Source: Thomasclavelia spiroformis (GTDB lineage: Bacteria > Bacillota_I > Bacilli_A > Erysipelotrichales > Coprobacillaceae). Taken from it: a stretch of DNA of 64,000 nt. The notes under the pieces were generated by a model. That model was given only the letters and a program-made list of their open reading frames with translations, was not told the DNA's origin and did no database searches. Shown here one piece after another: positions 39,968-48,708 of this stretch. The stretch lies in the NCBI GenBank assembly GCA_018369555.1, contig JAGZCC010000002.1, forward strand, positions 1 to 64,000, written 5' to 3'. A program made the position numbers and the translations under genes. Numbering within the stretch: the first letter of the stretch is position 1; every line of letters begins with the position of its first letter.

Positions 39968-40609
39968 ATGAAATATATTTTATTGCACGGTTTAGGACAA
40001 AATAATACTAGTTATAATAAAACAATTGAGTTTATGGAAATGAAAGATGATATAATTTGTTTAGATTTAATTAGGTTACTTGCAGGTAAAGAAGTAAATT
40101 ATTCTAATTTATATCAAGGTTTTGTTGCGTATTGTAAACAAATTGATGAACCAATTAATATATGCGGGTTATCATTAGGTGGTATTTTAGCAATGCATTA
40201 TACAATTAAAAATCCTCATAAAGTCAATTCTTTAGTATTGATGGCAACGCAATATATCATGCCTAAAAAATTACTAAAGTTTCAAAATATATTATTTAAA
40301 CTAATGCCCAATAAAGCGTTTAAAGAAATTGGATTTGATAAACATGAATTTATTAATTTATCAAAATCAATGATGAATTTAAACTTTGAAAATGATTTAA
40401 AAAAAATAACTTGTCCAACACTTATAGTATATGGAAATAAAGATAAAACGAATAAACCGGCTTCGTTAAAACTTAAAGAAAGAATACCTAATAGTAGTAT
40501 AGAAATAATTGAAAATGCTGGACATGAAGTGAATATCGATAATCCGCAAAAATTAGGAATAGTATTAAATGATTTTTTTAAAGGGGGTAATAAGTATGAA
40601 AAAATGTAA
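39968..40609 (+). CDS. Alpha/beta hydrolase
   Basis: 213 residues, ATG behind GAGGAGAT. It begins YILLHGLGQN (oxyanion loop HGLG). The nucleophile elbow is GLSLGG (Ser68). Asp lies in YGNKDKTNKP and the catalytic His in NAGHEVNIDNP. It is a small cytosolic esterase-like protein without a signal peptide. The substrate is unknown. It overlaps the next gene by 14 bases, so the two are probably co-translated. Confidence 0.85.
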   Translation: MKYILLHGLGQNNTSYNKTIEFMEMKDDIICLDLIRLLAGKEVNYSNLYQGFVAYCKQIDEPINICGLSLGGILAMHYTIKNPHKVNSLVLMATQYIMPKKLLKFQNILFKLMPNKAFKEIGFDKHEFINLSKSMMNLNFENDLKKITCPTLIVYGNKDKTNKPASLKLKERIPNSSIEIIENAGHEVNIDNPQKLGIVLNDFFKGGNKYEKM

Positions 40610-40913
40610 GATAACTGTTGTAAAAGTTGCGTGTTATAAAGATTTAATGGAAAAATATGAAAATCCTATTGAACATGCTTGTGATATGAAAGAAGGACAA
40701 GTATTTATTGCTAATGGGTGGCAAAAGCCAGAAGAAATGTGTGAAAGTGCCTGGACTAGTATTTCGCCTTTTGTAATGACTTTAGTTCATGGTGGTAAAA
40801 ATATTTATAATGGCTGGATGAAAAATCCAAAATCTGCATTGATATCATGTAATGATGGGTTTAGACCAGTTAGTTTTTTAATAGAAACTTTAGATGAAGA
40901 TGCTGATGCGTAA
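40596..40913 (+). CDS. TIGR04076-family protein
   Basis: 105 residues. ATG 40596 behind AAAGGGGG, inside the end of the hydrolase gene. The Cys-rich pattern (MKKCKITVVKVACYKDL, EHACDMKEGQVF, EEMCESAWTSISPFVMTLVHGG, ISCNDGFRPVSFLIE) is that of the short TIGR04076 proteins, whose function is not established. The paired cysteines may bind a metal or be redox active; that is inference. Confidence 0.8.
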   Translation: MKKCKITVVKVACYKDLMEKYENPIEHACDMKEGQVFIANGWQKPEEMCESAWTSISPFVMTLVHGGKNIYNGWMKNPKSALISCNDGFRPVSFLIETLDEDADA

Positions 40914-40924
40914 GGGATAATGAT

Positions 40925-41755
40925 ATGAAATGTGCTTTAGATAATGTAAAAAATATTAAAGATAATGAACGTATAGGTAGAGATGATTTTAAAGATATTT
41001 TATTAGATGGATTAGTTTTAGATGATATTAGAAATGAAAATTATCCTAATTTAAAAAAATGGCTTCGTTATCAATTGTTTCAAAGAAATGATGTGGATAA
41101 GATATTAAAAAAATCAGATATTATTTTAAAATTAGAATGGTATAGAGAAGATGTTAATATTAATAAACGATATTTTGATTGTATCTTTTCAATGAAAACA
41201 TATTTAAATATGTTTTTAAAATTATATAATCCTCAAGCAATTAATTATGCTTGGTTATTGATTTATTTTGATAATATTTTTAGCAATGAAAATGTTAGTA
41301 AATTTTGTAATGAAAATAATGTTAAAAGTAAAGATTTTAATAATTTTTTTAATGAACTTGAAAGATTTGCGAAAAATACCCATACTTTAGGTAATTATAT
41401 GCCGGTTGCAGATAATAAATATAATCAAATAAAAGGTTGTAAGTGGGTTTATAATGATCGAATAGAGTGGTTTTTAAAAGATGTATTTAATGATGTGAAT
41501 AATAGTTATTATAAGTGGTTTGATAATAATATTGAAAAACTTGATTTAGGTGGGTTGTTTGATGATGTTGATAAAAGAATAATTTCTAGTGAGTTATTGA
41601 ATTTTGAAATTCATAAAACAAATAAGTTTACAGTAAATGATATAATAAAATATTTTCAATATCTTAAAGTTGTAAATAAGTGGATTGAAAAACGAACAGA
41701 TATTCTAATTAATAAAATTATTATTTCAAAAAATTACTTAGAAGATGAAAGTTAA
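40925..41755 (+). CDS. Unknown protein, 276 residues
   Basis: No family recognised. Soluble, Asn/Lys/Asp-rich, mostly helical by composition, without signal peptide or membrane span. Distinct stretches are KKWLRYQLFQRNDVDKILKK, FAKNTHTLGNYMPVADNKYNQIKGC and YNDRIEWFLKDV. It starts 11 bases after the TIGR04076 gene and is read the same way, so it probably belongs to that operon. Full-length, in-frame coding with normal codon use supports a real gene. Confidence 0.75.
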   Translation: MKCALDNVKNIKDNERIGRDDFKDILLDGLVLDDIRNENYPNLKKWLRYQLFQRNDVDKILKKSDIILKLEWYREDVNINKRYFDCIFSMKTYLNMFLKLYNPQAINYAWLLIYFDNIFSNENVSKFCNENNVKSKDFNNFFNELERFAKNTHTLGNYMPVADNKYNQIKGCKWVYNDRIEWFLKDVFNDVNNSYYKWFDNNIEKLDLGGLFDDVDKRIISSELLNFEIHKTNKFTVNDIIKYFQYLKVVNKWIEKRTDILINKIIISKNYLEDES

Positions 41756-41820
41756 TTATTAATTGACGAATTTAGTAGATTCATATAAAATTAATGATTG
41801 TGTGAAAAAGGAGACAATTT

Positions 41821-43191
41821 ATGAAAAGAGAAAAATTATCTTCACGTCTGGGCTTTATTTTATTATCGGCAGGATGTGCAATCGGGCTAGGAAATATCTG
41901 GCGTTTTCCATACATGGTAGGAGAATATGGTGGTGGTGCATTTGTACTTGTATACTTATTTTTCTTAATTGTTTTAGGTTTACCAATTATTGTTATGGAA
42001 TATTCGATAGGGCGTGCTTCGAAAAAAAGTATCGCTCAAAGTTTTCAATTATTGGAAAAAAAGGGACAAAAATGGCATTGGTTTTCTTATGTTGCGATGA
42101 TTGGAAATTATTTATTAGTAATGTTTTATACAACTATTTCAGGTTGGATGTTGGCTTATTTTGTTAAAATGTTAAAGGGAGACTTCAATGGTTTGACTAC
42201 CGTAGAAGTTGGTAAAGTATTTACAGATTTACAAGCTAATCCAGCAGCTAGTATTTTTTGGATGGTTTTAATTGTTGTAATTGGATGTTTGATTTGTGTT
42301 CTTGGATTGCAACGAGGAGTTGAAAAAATTACTAAAGTAATGATGGGATTATTACTTGGGGTAATGATTTTATTAGTTATTAAATCTCTTAGTTTAAGTG
42401 GAGCAATGAAAGGTGTTGAGTTTTATTTAGTTCCGGATTTTAGTGCTTTAAAGGAAAATGGTGTTTTTAATGCAATATATGCTGCAATGGGACAAGCGTT
42501 TTTTACTTTAAGTGTTGGGATGGGAGGTATGGCTATTTTTGGTAGTTATATTGATCGTGATCATTCTTTAACTGGAGAAGGATTAAGAGTGTTAGCTTTA
42601 GATACTTTTGTTGCAGTAATGGCTGGTTTTATTATTTTTCCTGCATGTATGTCTTTTGGAGTTGATGCTGGAAGTGGACCAGGATTAGTATTTGTTACTT
42701 TACCAAATATTTTTAATGCTATGGATAATGGTAGAGTTTGGGGAACATTATTTTTTGTTTTTATGAATTTTGCAGCATTATCAACAATTATTGCTGTATT
42801 TGAAAATATTGTTTCTTTTTCAATTGATTTATTATCTTGGTCAAGAAAGAAAAGTGTTATTGTTAATTTTATTATTATTGTAATTGGAAGTATTCCATGT
42901 GCAATTGGTTTTAGTGTTTTATCTGGTTTTCAGCCCTTTGGAGCTGGTAGTGCAGTGTTAGATTTATTAGATTTTCTTGTATCAAATGTAATTATGCCAT
43001 TTGGTTCATTAGTATTTTTATTTTTCTGTACTAAAAAGATTGGTTGGGGTTGGAAAAATTTTATTAGTGAAGCCAATGCAGGTAAGGGAATGAAATTTCC
43101 TGAAAAAACTAGATTTTATGTTAGTTGGATATTACCGATTATTGTGATTTTTATTTTTATTAGTGGACTATGTGAAAAGTTATTTATGTAA
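41821..43191 (+). CDS. Sodium-dependent transporter, NSS/SNF family
   Basis: 456 residues, ATG behind AAAAAGGAG. The first membrane span shows the family sodium/substrate signature (LSSRLGFILLSAGCAIGLGNIWRFPYMVGEYGGGAF). Eleven or twelve spans follow; AMGQAFFTLSVGMGGMAIFGSYI is the unwound TM6 region. Bacterial members bring in amino acids such as tryptophan, tyrosine or alanine with sodium. The substrate here is not predictable. Confidence 0.93.
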   Translation: MKREKLSSRLGFILLSAGCAIGLGNIWRFPYMVGEYGGGAFVLVYLFFLIVLGLPIIVMEYSIGRASKKSIAQSFQLLEKKGQKWHWFSYVAMIGNYLLVMFYTTISGWMLAYFVKMLKGDFNGLTTVEVGKVFTDLQANPAASIFWMVLIVVIGCLICVLGLQRGVEKITKVMMGLLLGVMILLVIKSLSLSGAMKGVEFYLVPDFSALKENGVFNAIYAAMGQAFFTLSVGMGGMAIFGSYIDRDHSLTGEGLRVLALDTFVAVMAGFIIFPACMSFGVDAGSGPGLVFVTLPNIFNAMDNGRVWGTLFFVFMNFAALSTIIAVFENIVSFSIDLLSWSRKKSVIVNFIIIVIGSIPCAIGFSVLSGFQPFGAGSAVLDLLDFLVSNVIMPFGSLVFLFFCTKKIGWGWKNFISEANAGKGMKFPEKTRFYVSWILPIIVIFIFISGLCEKLFM

Positions 43192-43278
43192 ATGATATTG
43201 TTTGAAAATGGTTTTGTAAGATTGTATACTTAAAGTGACGATAATAAGAAGTGATAAATTTTAATAATTGGTATTGAG

Positions 43279-44016
43279 GTGATTATTATTGTTTATCTAT
43301 TTATTATAGGAACTGTGATTGCAAGTTTTGTAAATGCTTTAATATATCGTATTCCAAGACAAATTGCGATTTATAAAGGACGAAGTTATTGTGAAAATTG
43401 CTATCATAAATTATCTTGGTATGATTTAATCCCAATAATTAGTTATTTATTATTAAGGGGAAAATGTCGATATTGTTATTGTGGGATTTCAATTAATCAT
43501 CTGCTATTTGAGTGTTTTGGTGGATGTTTGATGATTTTTTGTTTTTATTATTTTAGTTTATCATTTGAGATGATCTTGATATTTTTAATAGTGATGAATT
43601 TAGTGATGATTGCTATAATTGATCATAATACAATGGATATTTATTTATCGACAATTTTATCTTTATTAGTACTAGTGATTATATATAGATATTTAGTAGG
43701 CATAAATTTTGTTGCGATTTTTATTGCAGCGCTATTAATAAGTTTAATCATGCTTGTTTTTAATTTATTTATTCCTAATAGTTTTGGTTTTGGGGATATT
43801 GAATTAATGTTTGTTTCAGGAATATTGTTAGGAATTCAAAAAAACATTTTAGCTTTTTGCCTAGGTGTTATTATTGCGGGGATATATGTAAGTTATTTAT
43901 TGATAGTAAAGAAAGTAGCCATGAAAAAACATATTGCTTTTGCTCCTTTTTTATCTGTAGGAATTGTTGTATCGTTATTTTATGGAAATCAAATAATTAT
44001 GTGGTATATGTATTAA
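43279..44016 (+). CDS. Prepilin peptidase (A24 family, ComC/PilD-like)
   Basis: 245 residues. The start is uncertain: GTG 43279 is used here, but it overlaps the purine-rich GAGGTGAT, so an ATT at 43288 is possible. The N-terminal domain has the zinc-type cysteines CENC and CRYCYC around LSWYDLIPIISYLLLRGK. The A24 aspartates are in MIAIIDHNTMDIYLS and NSFGFGDIELM. It would cut and N-methylate type IV or competence pseudopilin precursors at the membrane. No pilin or secretion gene is adjacent. Confidence 0.88.
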   Translation: MIIIVYLFIIGTVIASFVNALIYRIPRQIAIYKGRSYCENCYHKLSWYDLIPIISYLLLRGKCRYCYCGISINHLLFECFGGCLMIFCFYYFSLSFEMILIFLIVMNLVMIAIIDHNTMDIYLSTILSLLVLVIIYRYLVGINFVAIFIAALLISLIMLVFNLFIPNSFGFGDIELMFVSGILLGIQKNILAFCLGVIIAGIYVSYLLIVKKVAMKKHIAFAPFLSVGIVVSLFYGNQIIMWYMY

Positions 44017-44060
44017 AAAAGCTTAAAAGCTATCATTTTGATAGTTATTAAGCTTTTAAT
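44015..44060 (+). terminator. Terminator after the prepilin peptidase
   Basis: AAAAGCTTAA (44017-44026) pairs with TTAAGCTTTT (44048-44057), and CTATCA with TGATAG inside; a T-rich tail follows. Confidence 0.75.
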
Positions 44061-44323
44061 TTTATTTATAATCAAATCACTCTTTTTTTGATAAATTATC
44101 TTTTATACTATTTTATGTTTGCTTTTTAATAATTTTCATTGTTTTCAATAAGGACAAGTAAAAAAACTGCAAATATCTGTATAAATACTATAATCTATCA
44201 TAAGTAATTTACAACAAATAAAAGTATTTTAAGTAACAACTTCTATGGTTTTTTATAATCAGAAAAATGAAAATATTTGATATAATAGTTAAAGATAAAT
44301 TGAAATTTGTAGGGGGTGATTAA

Positions 44324-45073
44324 ATGAATAATAATTTATATGATATGATTTTTAAAAGAAAGTCGTTTCATTTATTTAGAAACATTGGTAATGAACATAT
44401 TACAGAAGATGAATTAAAAGAAATTGAAATTGAGTTTAATAATTTTAAACCATTAGTTGAAGATATTAAAGTAAAAATAGTTAAAGATTCTACAACTTGT
44501 AAAAGAGGTCAAGAGTATTGCATACTTTTATATTCTGAAAAGAAAGATAATTATTTACAAAACATAGGATATATTGGCGAACAACTAGATTTATATTTAG
44601 TATCTAAAAATATTGGTACACTTTGGTTTGGCATTGGAAAAGTAGAAGAAAAGCAATTAGATGGACTAGATTTTGTAATAATGATAGCTATCGCAAAGAT
44701 TGATTCAGAAGAAAAATTTAGAAAAAATATGTATAAAAGTAAAAGAAAAGAATTATCTGAAATTTGGAATGGAGATTATTATTTAGATGTAGCAAATGTT
44801 GTAAGATTTACTCCAAGTGCTTGTAATACTCAGCCGTGGCTTGTAGAATCTTCTGAAAAAGAACTTAAAGTTTATAGATATAGAAAACCTGGAAAAAGAG
44901 GAATAATGCCTGCAAATATGGTTAAATACTATAATCAGATAGATATTGGTATTTTCTTATGTTTTGTAGAATTATGTTTAAGTAAAAATAATATCAAATT
45001 TGAAAAAACATTATATATAGAAGAAGATGTAGATAATGAGAAAAATTTAACTGATATATATAAAATCAAATAA
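44324..45073 (+). CDS. Nitroreductase-fold protein
   Basis: 249 residues behind GTAGGGGGTG; -10 TATAAT at 44281-44286. The pattern MIFKRKSFHLFRN... at the N-terminus, a middle segment IGYIGEQLDLYLVSKNIGTLWFGIGK and VVRFTPSACNTQPWLVE match the putative TM-nitroreductase branch of the FMN nitroreductase family. The repeated half-structure suggests a single chain holding both halves of the usual dimer. The substrate is unknown. Confidence 0.78.
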   Translation: MNNNLYDMIFKRKSFHLFRNIGNEHITEDELKEIEIEFNNFKPLVEDIKVKIVKDSTTCKRGQEYCILLYSEKKDNYLQNIGYIGEQLDLYLVSKNIGTLWFGIGKVEEKQLDGLDFVIMIAIAKIDSEEKFRKNMYKSKRKELSEIWNGDYYLDVANVVRFTPSACNTQPWLVESSEKELKVYRYRKPGKRGIMPANMVKYYNQIDIGIFLCFVELCLSKNNIKFEKTLYIEEDVDNEKNLTDIYKIK

Positions 45074-45097
45074 ATTAGAATTTACGGAGGCCATCTT

Positions 45098-45526
45098 ATG
45101 ATTAGAGCATTTAAAGAAAGTGACTTGTCCGCTATTATGAAGATATGGCTTGATACAAATATCAAAACACACCACTTTATTTCTGAAGAATATTGGACAA
45201 ATAATTATGACTTGGTAAAAGAAATGTTACCCAAGGCAGAAATATATGTGTATGAAGATGAGATTACAAATCGAATTGACGGATTTATCGGATTAACGAA
45301 TAGTTATATTGCAGGGCTTTTTGTGAAGGATACTGCTCAATCGAAAGGAATTGGAAAACAATTATTAGACTATGCAAAAAGTATAAAATCAGAAATGAGT
45401 TTAAGTGTTTACCAAGAGAATATAGGTGCAGTACATTTTTATAAGCGTGAACAATTTCAAATTCAATCTAAGAGTGTTGATGATAACACAAATGTAAATG
45501 AGTTAATTATGACTTGGAACAAATAG
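45098..45526 (+). CDS. GNAT-family N-acetyltransferase
   Basis: 142 residues, ATG behind ACGGAGG, 24 bases after the nitroreductase-like gene. It begins MIRAFKESDLSAIMKIWLDTN. The acetyl-CoA loop is VKDTAQSKGIGKQLLDYAKS (Q/RxxGxG/A), and SLSVYQENIGAVHFYKREQF is the usual motif B end. It resembles YjaB-type enzymes. The acceptor is unknown. Confidence 0.88.
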   Translation: MIRAFKESDLSAIMKIWLDTNIKTHHFISEEYWTNNYDLVKEMLPKAEIYVYEDEITNRIDGFIGLTNSYIAGLFVKDTAQSKGIGKQLLDYAKSIKSEMSLSVYQENIGAVHFYKREQFQIQSKSVDDNTNVNELIMTWNK

Positions 45527-45801
45527 ACAACTTCCAGTTTATAGAGCAAATGATAAAAGAAAATTTGTAGTAATGACAAATGTTAATTTGCGTTGTTTGT
45601 AGCAACGGTGGTTTTGATATTTAATAGTTGTATCAAAACAAAGAGGTACAAGTTATATTGAATGAAAATATTAAAAAATTATGGAAGGCAAAAGGATTAT
45701 TACAAGAAACAAAACAATTACAAAAATTTCAATATGCAAAATTTATAAAGCTATAAGAATTTACTGTATATTATATCATTCTAGAGCATCTTGATAGCAA
45801 G
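45527..45801 (+). pseudogene. Degenerate coding remnants
   Basis: The gap after the acetyltransferase holds protein-like but broken sequence. From 45529, QLPVYRANDKRKFVVMTNVN reads to a stop near 45600. In another frame, 45628-45756 encodes about 40 residues (KEVQVILNENIKKLWKAKG then LLQETKQLQKF) to a TAA. Neither has a ribosome site. They look like pieces of dead genes. I cannot name the parents. Confidence 0.3.
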
Positions 45802-45837
45802 AAAAAGGGGTATACTTTTATGAGCGTATGCCTTTTT
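45802..45837. terminator. Bidirectional terminator
   Basis: AAAAAGGGGTATAC (45802-45815) pairs with GTATGCCTTTTT (45826-45837), with A and T runs on both sides. It separates the rightward genes from the leftward block. Confidence 0.7.
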
Positions 45838-45941
45838 GATTGGAAAAATTTATTAATTAACAATATCAAAAATCTATATTGTTTTTGTAAAAAAAAGGTT
45901 GAAAATGAATTTCAAACCTTAAAAAGTTATTTCGTTACAAT

Positions 45942-46469
45942 CTATTTTCTTTTTTCAATTTCTATTACATATGGCGCATTTTGTTTATTCATCATTTTAT
46001 ATAATGCTACATTATATGATTGATGATCTAAATTACTAACATATTCATCCACTTTAACGCTTTCTTTTTTACCCTCATCATGACCAATGTAAACAACGAT
46101 ATAAAGATGACCATCTTTATTTAAATATTTAACCGCTTTATCAATAGCGATAAGTGTAGTATCTACCATTGTTGTGATACGATGATCACCTTGAGGTAAA
46201 TAGCCTAAATTAAATATACCGATATCATAACTGTTAATATATTTATCAAAATTTTCATGACTATCTAAAATAAGTTCAACATTATTTATACCTTTAATTA
46301 ATTCTTTAGTATTTTTTAAAGCTAATTCTTGAATATCAAAACTATATACTTTTTTAGATACTTTACTTAAAGTTAAAGTATCATTTCCATTACCCATAGT
46401 AAAATCAATTGCTGTAGTATAAGTATCATTTAATATTTTATTTTTTACATACTCAGTCATCGTTTTCAT
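45942..46469 (-). CDS. mnmM: tRNA (mnm5s2U34) methyltransferase, YtqB/MnmM family
   Basis: 175 residues, ATG at 46469 seven bases behind AAGAGG; a second ATG at 46460 is possible. The SAM-binding motif is AIDFTMGNGNDTLTLS, then VYSFDIQELALKNTK; the family-specific NLGYLPQGDH serves as catalytic/substrate loop, and VVYIGHDEGKKE follows. This is the short class I family once called putative rRNA methylase; B. subtilis YtqB was shown to finish mnm5s2U34 at the tRNA wobble base. It stands alone on the minus strand. Confidence 0.85.
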   Translation of the reverse strand: MKTMTEYVKNKILNDTYTTAIDFTMGNGNDTLTLSKVSKKVYSFDIQELALKNTKELIKGINNVELILDSHENFDKYINSYDIGIFNLGYLPQGDHRITTMVDTTLIAIDKAVKYLNKDGHLYIVVYIGHDEGKKESVKVDEYVSNLDHQSYNVALYKMMNKQNAPYVIEIEKRK

Positions 46470-46596
46470 ATAAACCTCTTAATTTCATCATTATTTTTAA
46501 AATATCTTAAATTTTATCATCTTATATTTTAATACATAAGGTAGTTAAACAGTATCAAAGTAATTGTGATTTTTAAAAGAAGGATATTATAGTATA

Positions 46597-47553
46597 TTAT
46601 TCATAATTTTTTTGAACAATACTAATTTCTCCAGAATTTAATGTATATTCTTGCTTGTCACATTTAACAATAAGATTACCTAAGTTATTAATGTCTTTAG
46701 CGATTCCGTTATATATTTGACCTTTATATTTAAATTCAATTTTTTTATTTAAAATGCAAGAAGCATCTTTATATTCATTTAAGACATTATTAAAATCTTC
46801 ATTCATAATTTTAAATATCTCATTTACAATCATCGCAATAACTTTATTGCGATTAATATTTTCAATTCCTAGTGAAGTAGCTTTATCTAAAAGCTCCTCA
46901 GGAAATTGTTTAGTAGAAACATTTATCCCAATTCCAATAATAATTGCTTCAATCATGCCGCTTTCAAAATCACTAATAGCTTCAGTTAAAATTCCACATA
47001 TTTTTTTACCTTGATAATAAAGATCATTGACCCATTTTATCTTTGTATCAATGCCACATAACTTTTTTATTACTCGTTTAACAGCAACAGCACTTTGAAT
47101 TGTAATTAATGTTGCATCATTAAATGTTTGATTATATCTAAGCAATAAACTCATATATATGCCCTGTTTTTCAGGAGAATAAAAATTACGATTAAATCTT
47201 CCTCTACCAGCACTTTGATGTTCAGCAACAATTAAAGCATAATCAACATGATTATCAACAGCAAATTTTTTCATTTGAGTATTTGTCGAATCGATTGTTT
47301 TATATGCATAAACATCCATTTTTTTATCTAGATAACAACTAATTGCTTCACTAGATAAAATATCATTATTATCTAATAACATGTATCCTTTATTAGTAGA
47401 GGCTTCAATATTATAGCCTTCTTCTTTTAGTTTCTTGATAACTTTACAAATTGACATTCTGCTAACATTTAATTGTTTAGCTAATTCTTGACCGGAAATA
47501 TAAGTATTTCTATTTTTTTCTAATATTTTTAAGACACCACTTTTTAATATCAT
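46597..47553 (-). CDS. birA: Biotin-protein ligase / biotin operon repressor
   Basis: 318 residues. The N-terminal winged helix (1-60, ISGQELAKQLNVSRMSICKVIKKLKEEGY) marks the group II, DNA-binding type. The ligase domain has GRGRFNR (116-122, biotinyl-AMP loop) and KWVNDLYYQGKKICGIL (173-189), then a C-terminal SH3-like domain. It charges biotin onto carboxylase carriers and can repress biotin uptake or synthesis genes. GAGGTGG precedes the ATG. Confidence 0.94.
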   Translation of the reverse strand: MILKSGVLKILEKNRNTYISGQELAKQLNVSRMSICKVIKKLKEEGYNIEASTNKGYMLLDNNDILSSEAISCYLDKKMDVYAYKTIDSTNTQMKKFAVDNHVDYALIVAEHQSAGRGRFNRNFYSPEKQGIYMSLLLRYNQTFNDATLITIQSAVAVKRVIKKLCGIDTKIKWVNDLYYQGKKICGILTEAISDFESGMIEAIIIGIGINVSTKQFPEELLDKATSLGIENINRNKVIAMIVNEIFKIMNEDFNNVLNEYKDASCILNKKIEFKYKGQIYNGIAKDINNLGNLIVKCDKQEYTLNSGEISIVQKNYE

Positions 47554-47587
47554 TTAAACCACCTCAATTTTAAGATAACAAATCATA

Positions 47588-47610
47588 TAAAAAACAGCAT
47601 TAAGCTGTTT
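47588..47610 (-). terminator. Terminator of corA
   Basis: On the minus strand AAACAGC (47610-47604) pairs with GCTGTTT (47598-47592), followed by T. It overlaps the corA stop codon. Confidence 0.75.
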
Positions 47611-48556
47611 AGTGAAACATATCTTTTTTAATAAAAATAATTGTAGCAATAATACATGCAATGATAGCAACAATAGTAGGGAACCACCATTGCGGAATTG
47701 GTAATCCAGAAACATTCATACCATAAAAACTAAAAATAATATTTGGAATAGACATTACAATAGTAATAACAGTAAGAACTTTCATAACAATATTTAGATT
47801 ATTTGAAATAACAGACGCAAAAGCATCCATAGTTCCAGATAAAATATTAGAATAAATGTTACACATTTCAATTGCCTGATGTATTTCGATTAAAACGTCT
47901 TCTAATAAATCCTGATCTTCATCATATAGTTTAATAGTTTTACCACGCATTATTTTATTTAAAGTTATTTCATCTGTTTTTAAAGAAGTAGAAAAGTAAA
48001 CCAAGGATTTTTCTAATCCTAACATTTGAATTAATTCTTTATTTTGCATAGATTTATGTAAACTTTGTTCAGTTCTAAGTGAAATGCGATCAATTTGTCT
48101 TAAATAGATTAAATAGCGTTGTGAAATTCTTAATAATAAAAGCAATAAAAATCTAGTTTTTAAAGTTGTATTAATACCACGCACTTTACCTTGGACCATA
48201 TCATCGATACATAGATTATCATATAAAGAGATTGTGATGACATATCCTTTCATGATAATTATCCCTAAAGGGAGCGTTGTATATTGAAGTACATTTTTAT
48301 CAAAAGCAACTTTATCATCTTCAGCACTAGGATAATCGACGATTACTAATTTTTGATTATAATCTTCATCATAATCGATATGTGAACTTTCTTCAGGGTC
48401 CAATGAAGAATTTATAAATTCAGGTAAAACACCCATTTCTTCAATTAAGAATTTTTTTTCTTCTTCATTTGGCGATACTACATTGATCCAACAACCTATT
48501 TCAGGAGTTGAGATTTTTTTTGTTACATTATCATAAGTTTTGTAAAATTCAATCAT
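47609..48556 (-). CDS. corA: CorA-family magnesium channel
   Basis: 315 residues. A long cytoplasmic N-terminal domain is followed by two C-terminal membrane spans with the selectivity motif YGMN (FSFYGMNVSGLPIPQWW) between them, and a charged KKDMFH end. It takes up Mg2+ (possibly Co2+) through a pentameric pore. ATG 48556 has an AAGGAGG site that can be hidden by an upstream hairpin; a 22-codon leader peptide and mutually exclusive stems precede it (48557-48665), so expression is probably controlled at translation. Confidence 0.93.
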   Translation of the reverse strand: MIEFYKTYDNVTKKISTPEIGCWINVVSPNEEEKKFLIEEMGVLPEFINSSLDPEESSHIDYDEDYNQKLVIVDYPSAEDDKVAFDKNVLQYTTLPLGIIIMKGYVITISLYDNLCIDDMVQGKVRGINTTLKTRFLLLLLLRISQRYLIYLRQIDRISLRTEQSLHKSMQNKELIQMLGLEKSLVYFSTSLKTDEITLNKIMRGKTIKLYDEDQDLLEDVLIEIHQAIEMCNIYSNILSGTMDAFASVISNNLNIVMKVLTVITIVMSIPNIIFSFYGMNVSGLPIPQWWFPTIVAIIACIIATIIFIKKDMFH

Positions 48557-48665
48557 ATTAGCCTCCTTGTTTCAGGAGACTAGTTACTATGTCTCCTGAA
48601 TTTATTATTTAATTGTTTAAAATATTCCTGCTCGGGCTCAGGGGACATAATAACACCTTCTTTCA
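48557..48665 (-). promoter_or_regulatory. corA leader with four alternating arms
   Basis: Extended -10 TGCTATAAT (TATAAT at 48678-48673) puts the RNA start near 48665. Arm 1, 48648-48638 (ATGTCCCCTGA, the leader-peptide start), pairs with arm 2 at 10 of 11 bases. Arm 2, 48600-48589 (TTCAGGAGACAT), pairs perfectly over 10 bases with arm 3. Arm 3, 48580-48571 (GTCTCCTGAA), pairs with arm 4. Arm 4, 48566-48561 (GGAGGC), is the corA ribosome site. So 1:2 permits 3:4 (site hidden), and 2:3 frees the site. No M-box was found. Confidence 0.65.
48580..48648 (-). CDS. Pro/Glu-rich leader peptide upstream of corA
   Basis: 22 codons starting MSPEPEQEYFKQ and ending RRHSN, with GAAGGTG about eight bases before the ATG. 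It begins only 17 bases into the predicted transcript. The early PEPEQE run recalls the E. coli MgtL leader (MEPDPTP...), in which alternating proline and acidic residues destabilise the ribosome when Mg2+ is low. The start lies in arm 1 and the last codons in arm 2 of the leader fold; the TAG touches arm 3. Function is inferred. Confidence 0.55.
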   Translation of the reverse strand: MSPEPEQEYFKQLNNKFRRHSN

Positions 48666-48708
48666 GCAAAATATTATAGCACAAATTATTCATTTTTTCT
48701 AAAAAAAT

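Noticed and set aside
41763..42167. 134-codon frame over the start of the NSS transporter gene
   Set aside because: Overlaps a clear transporter gene in another frame and has non-protein-like composition.
45820..46023. 67-codon plus-strand frame
   Set aside because: Begins in the loop of a terminator hairpin and runs antisense into mnmM.
48557..48665. M-box (ykoK) magnesium riboswitch before corA
   Set aside because: The leader is only about 109 bases and lacks the M-box core; the visible signals are a leader frame and simple alternating stems.
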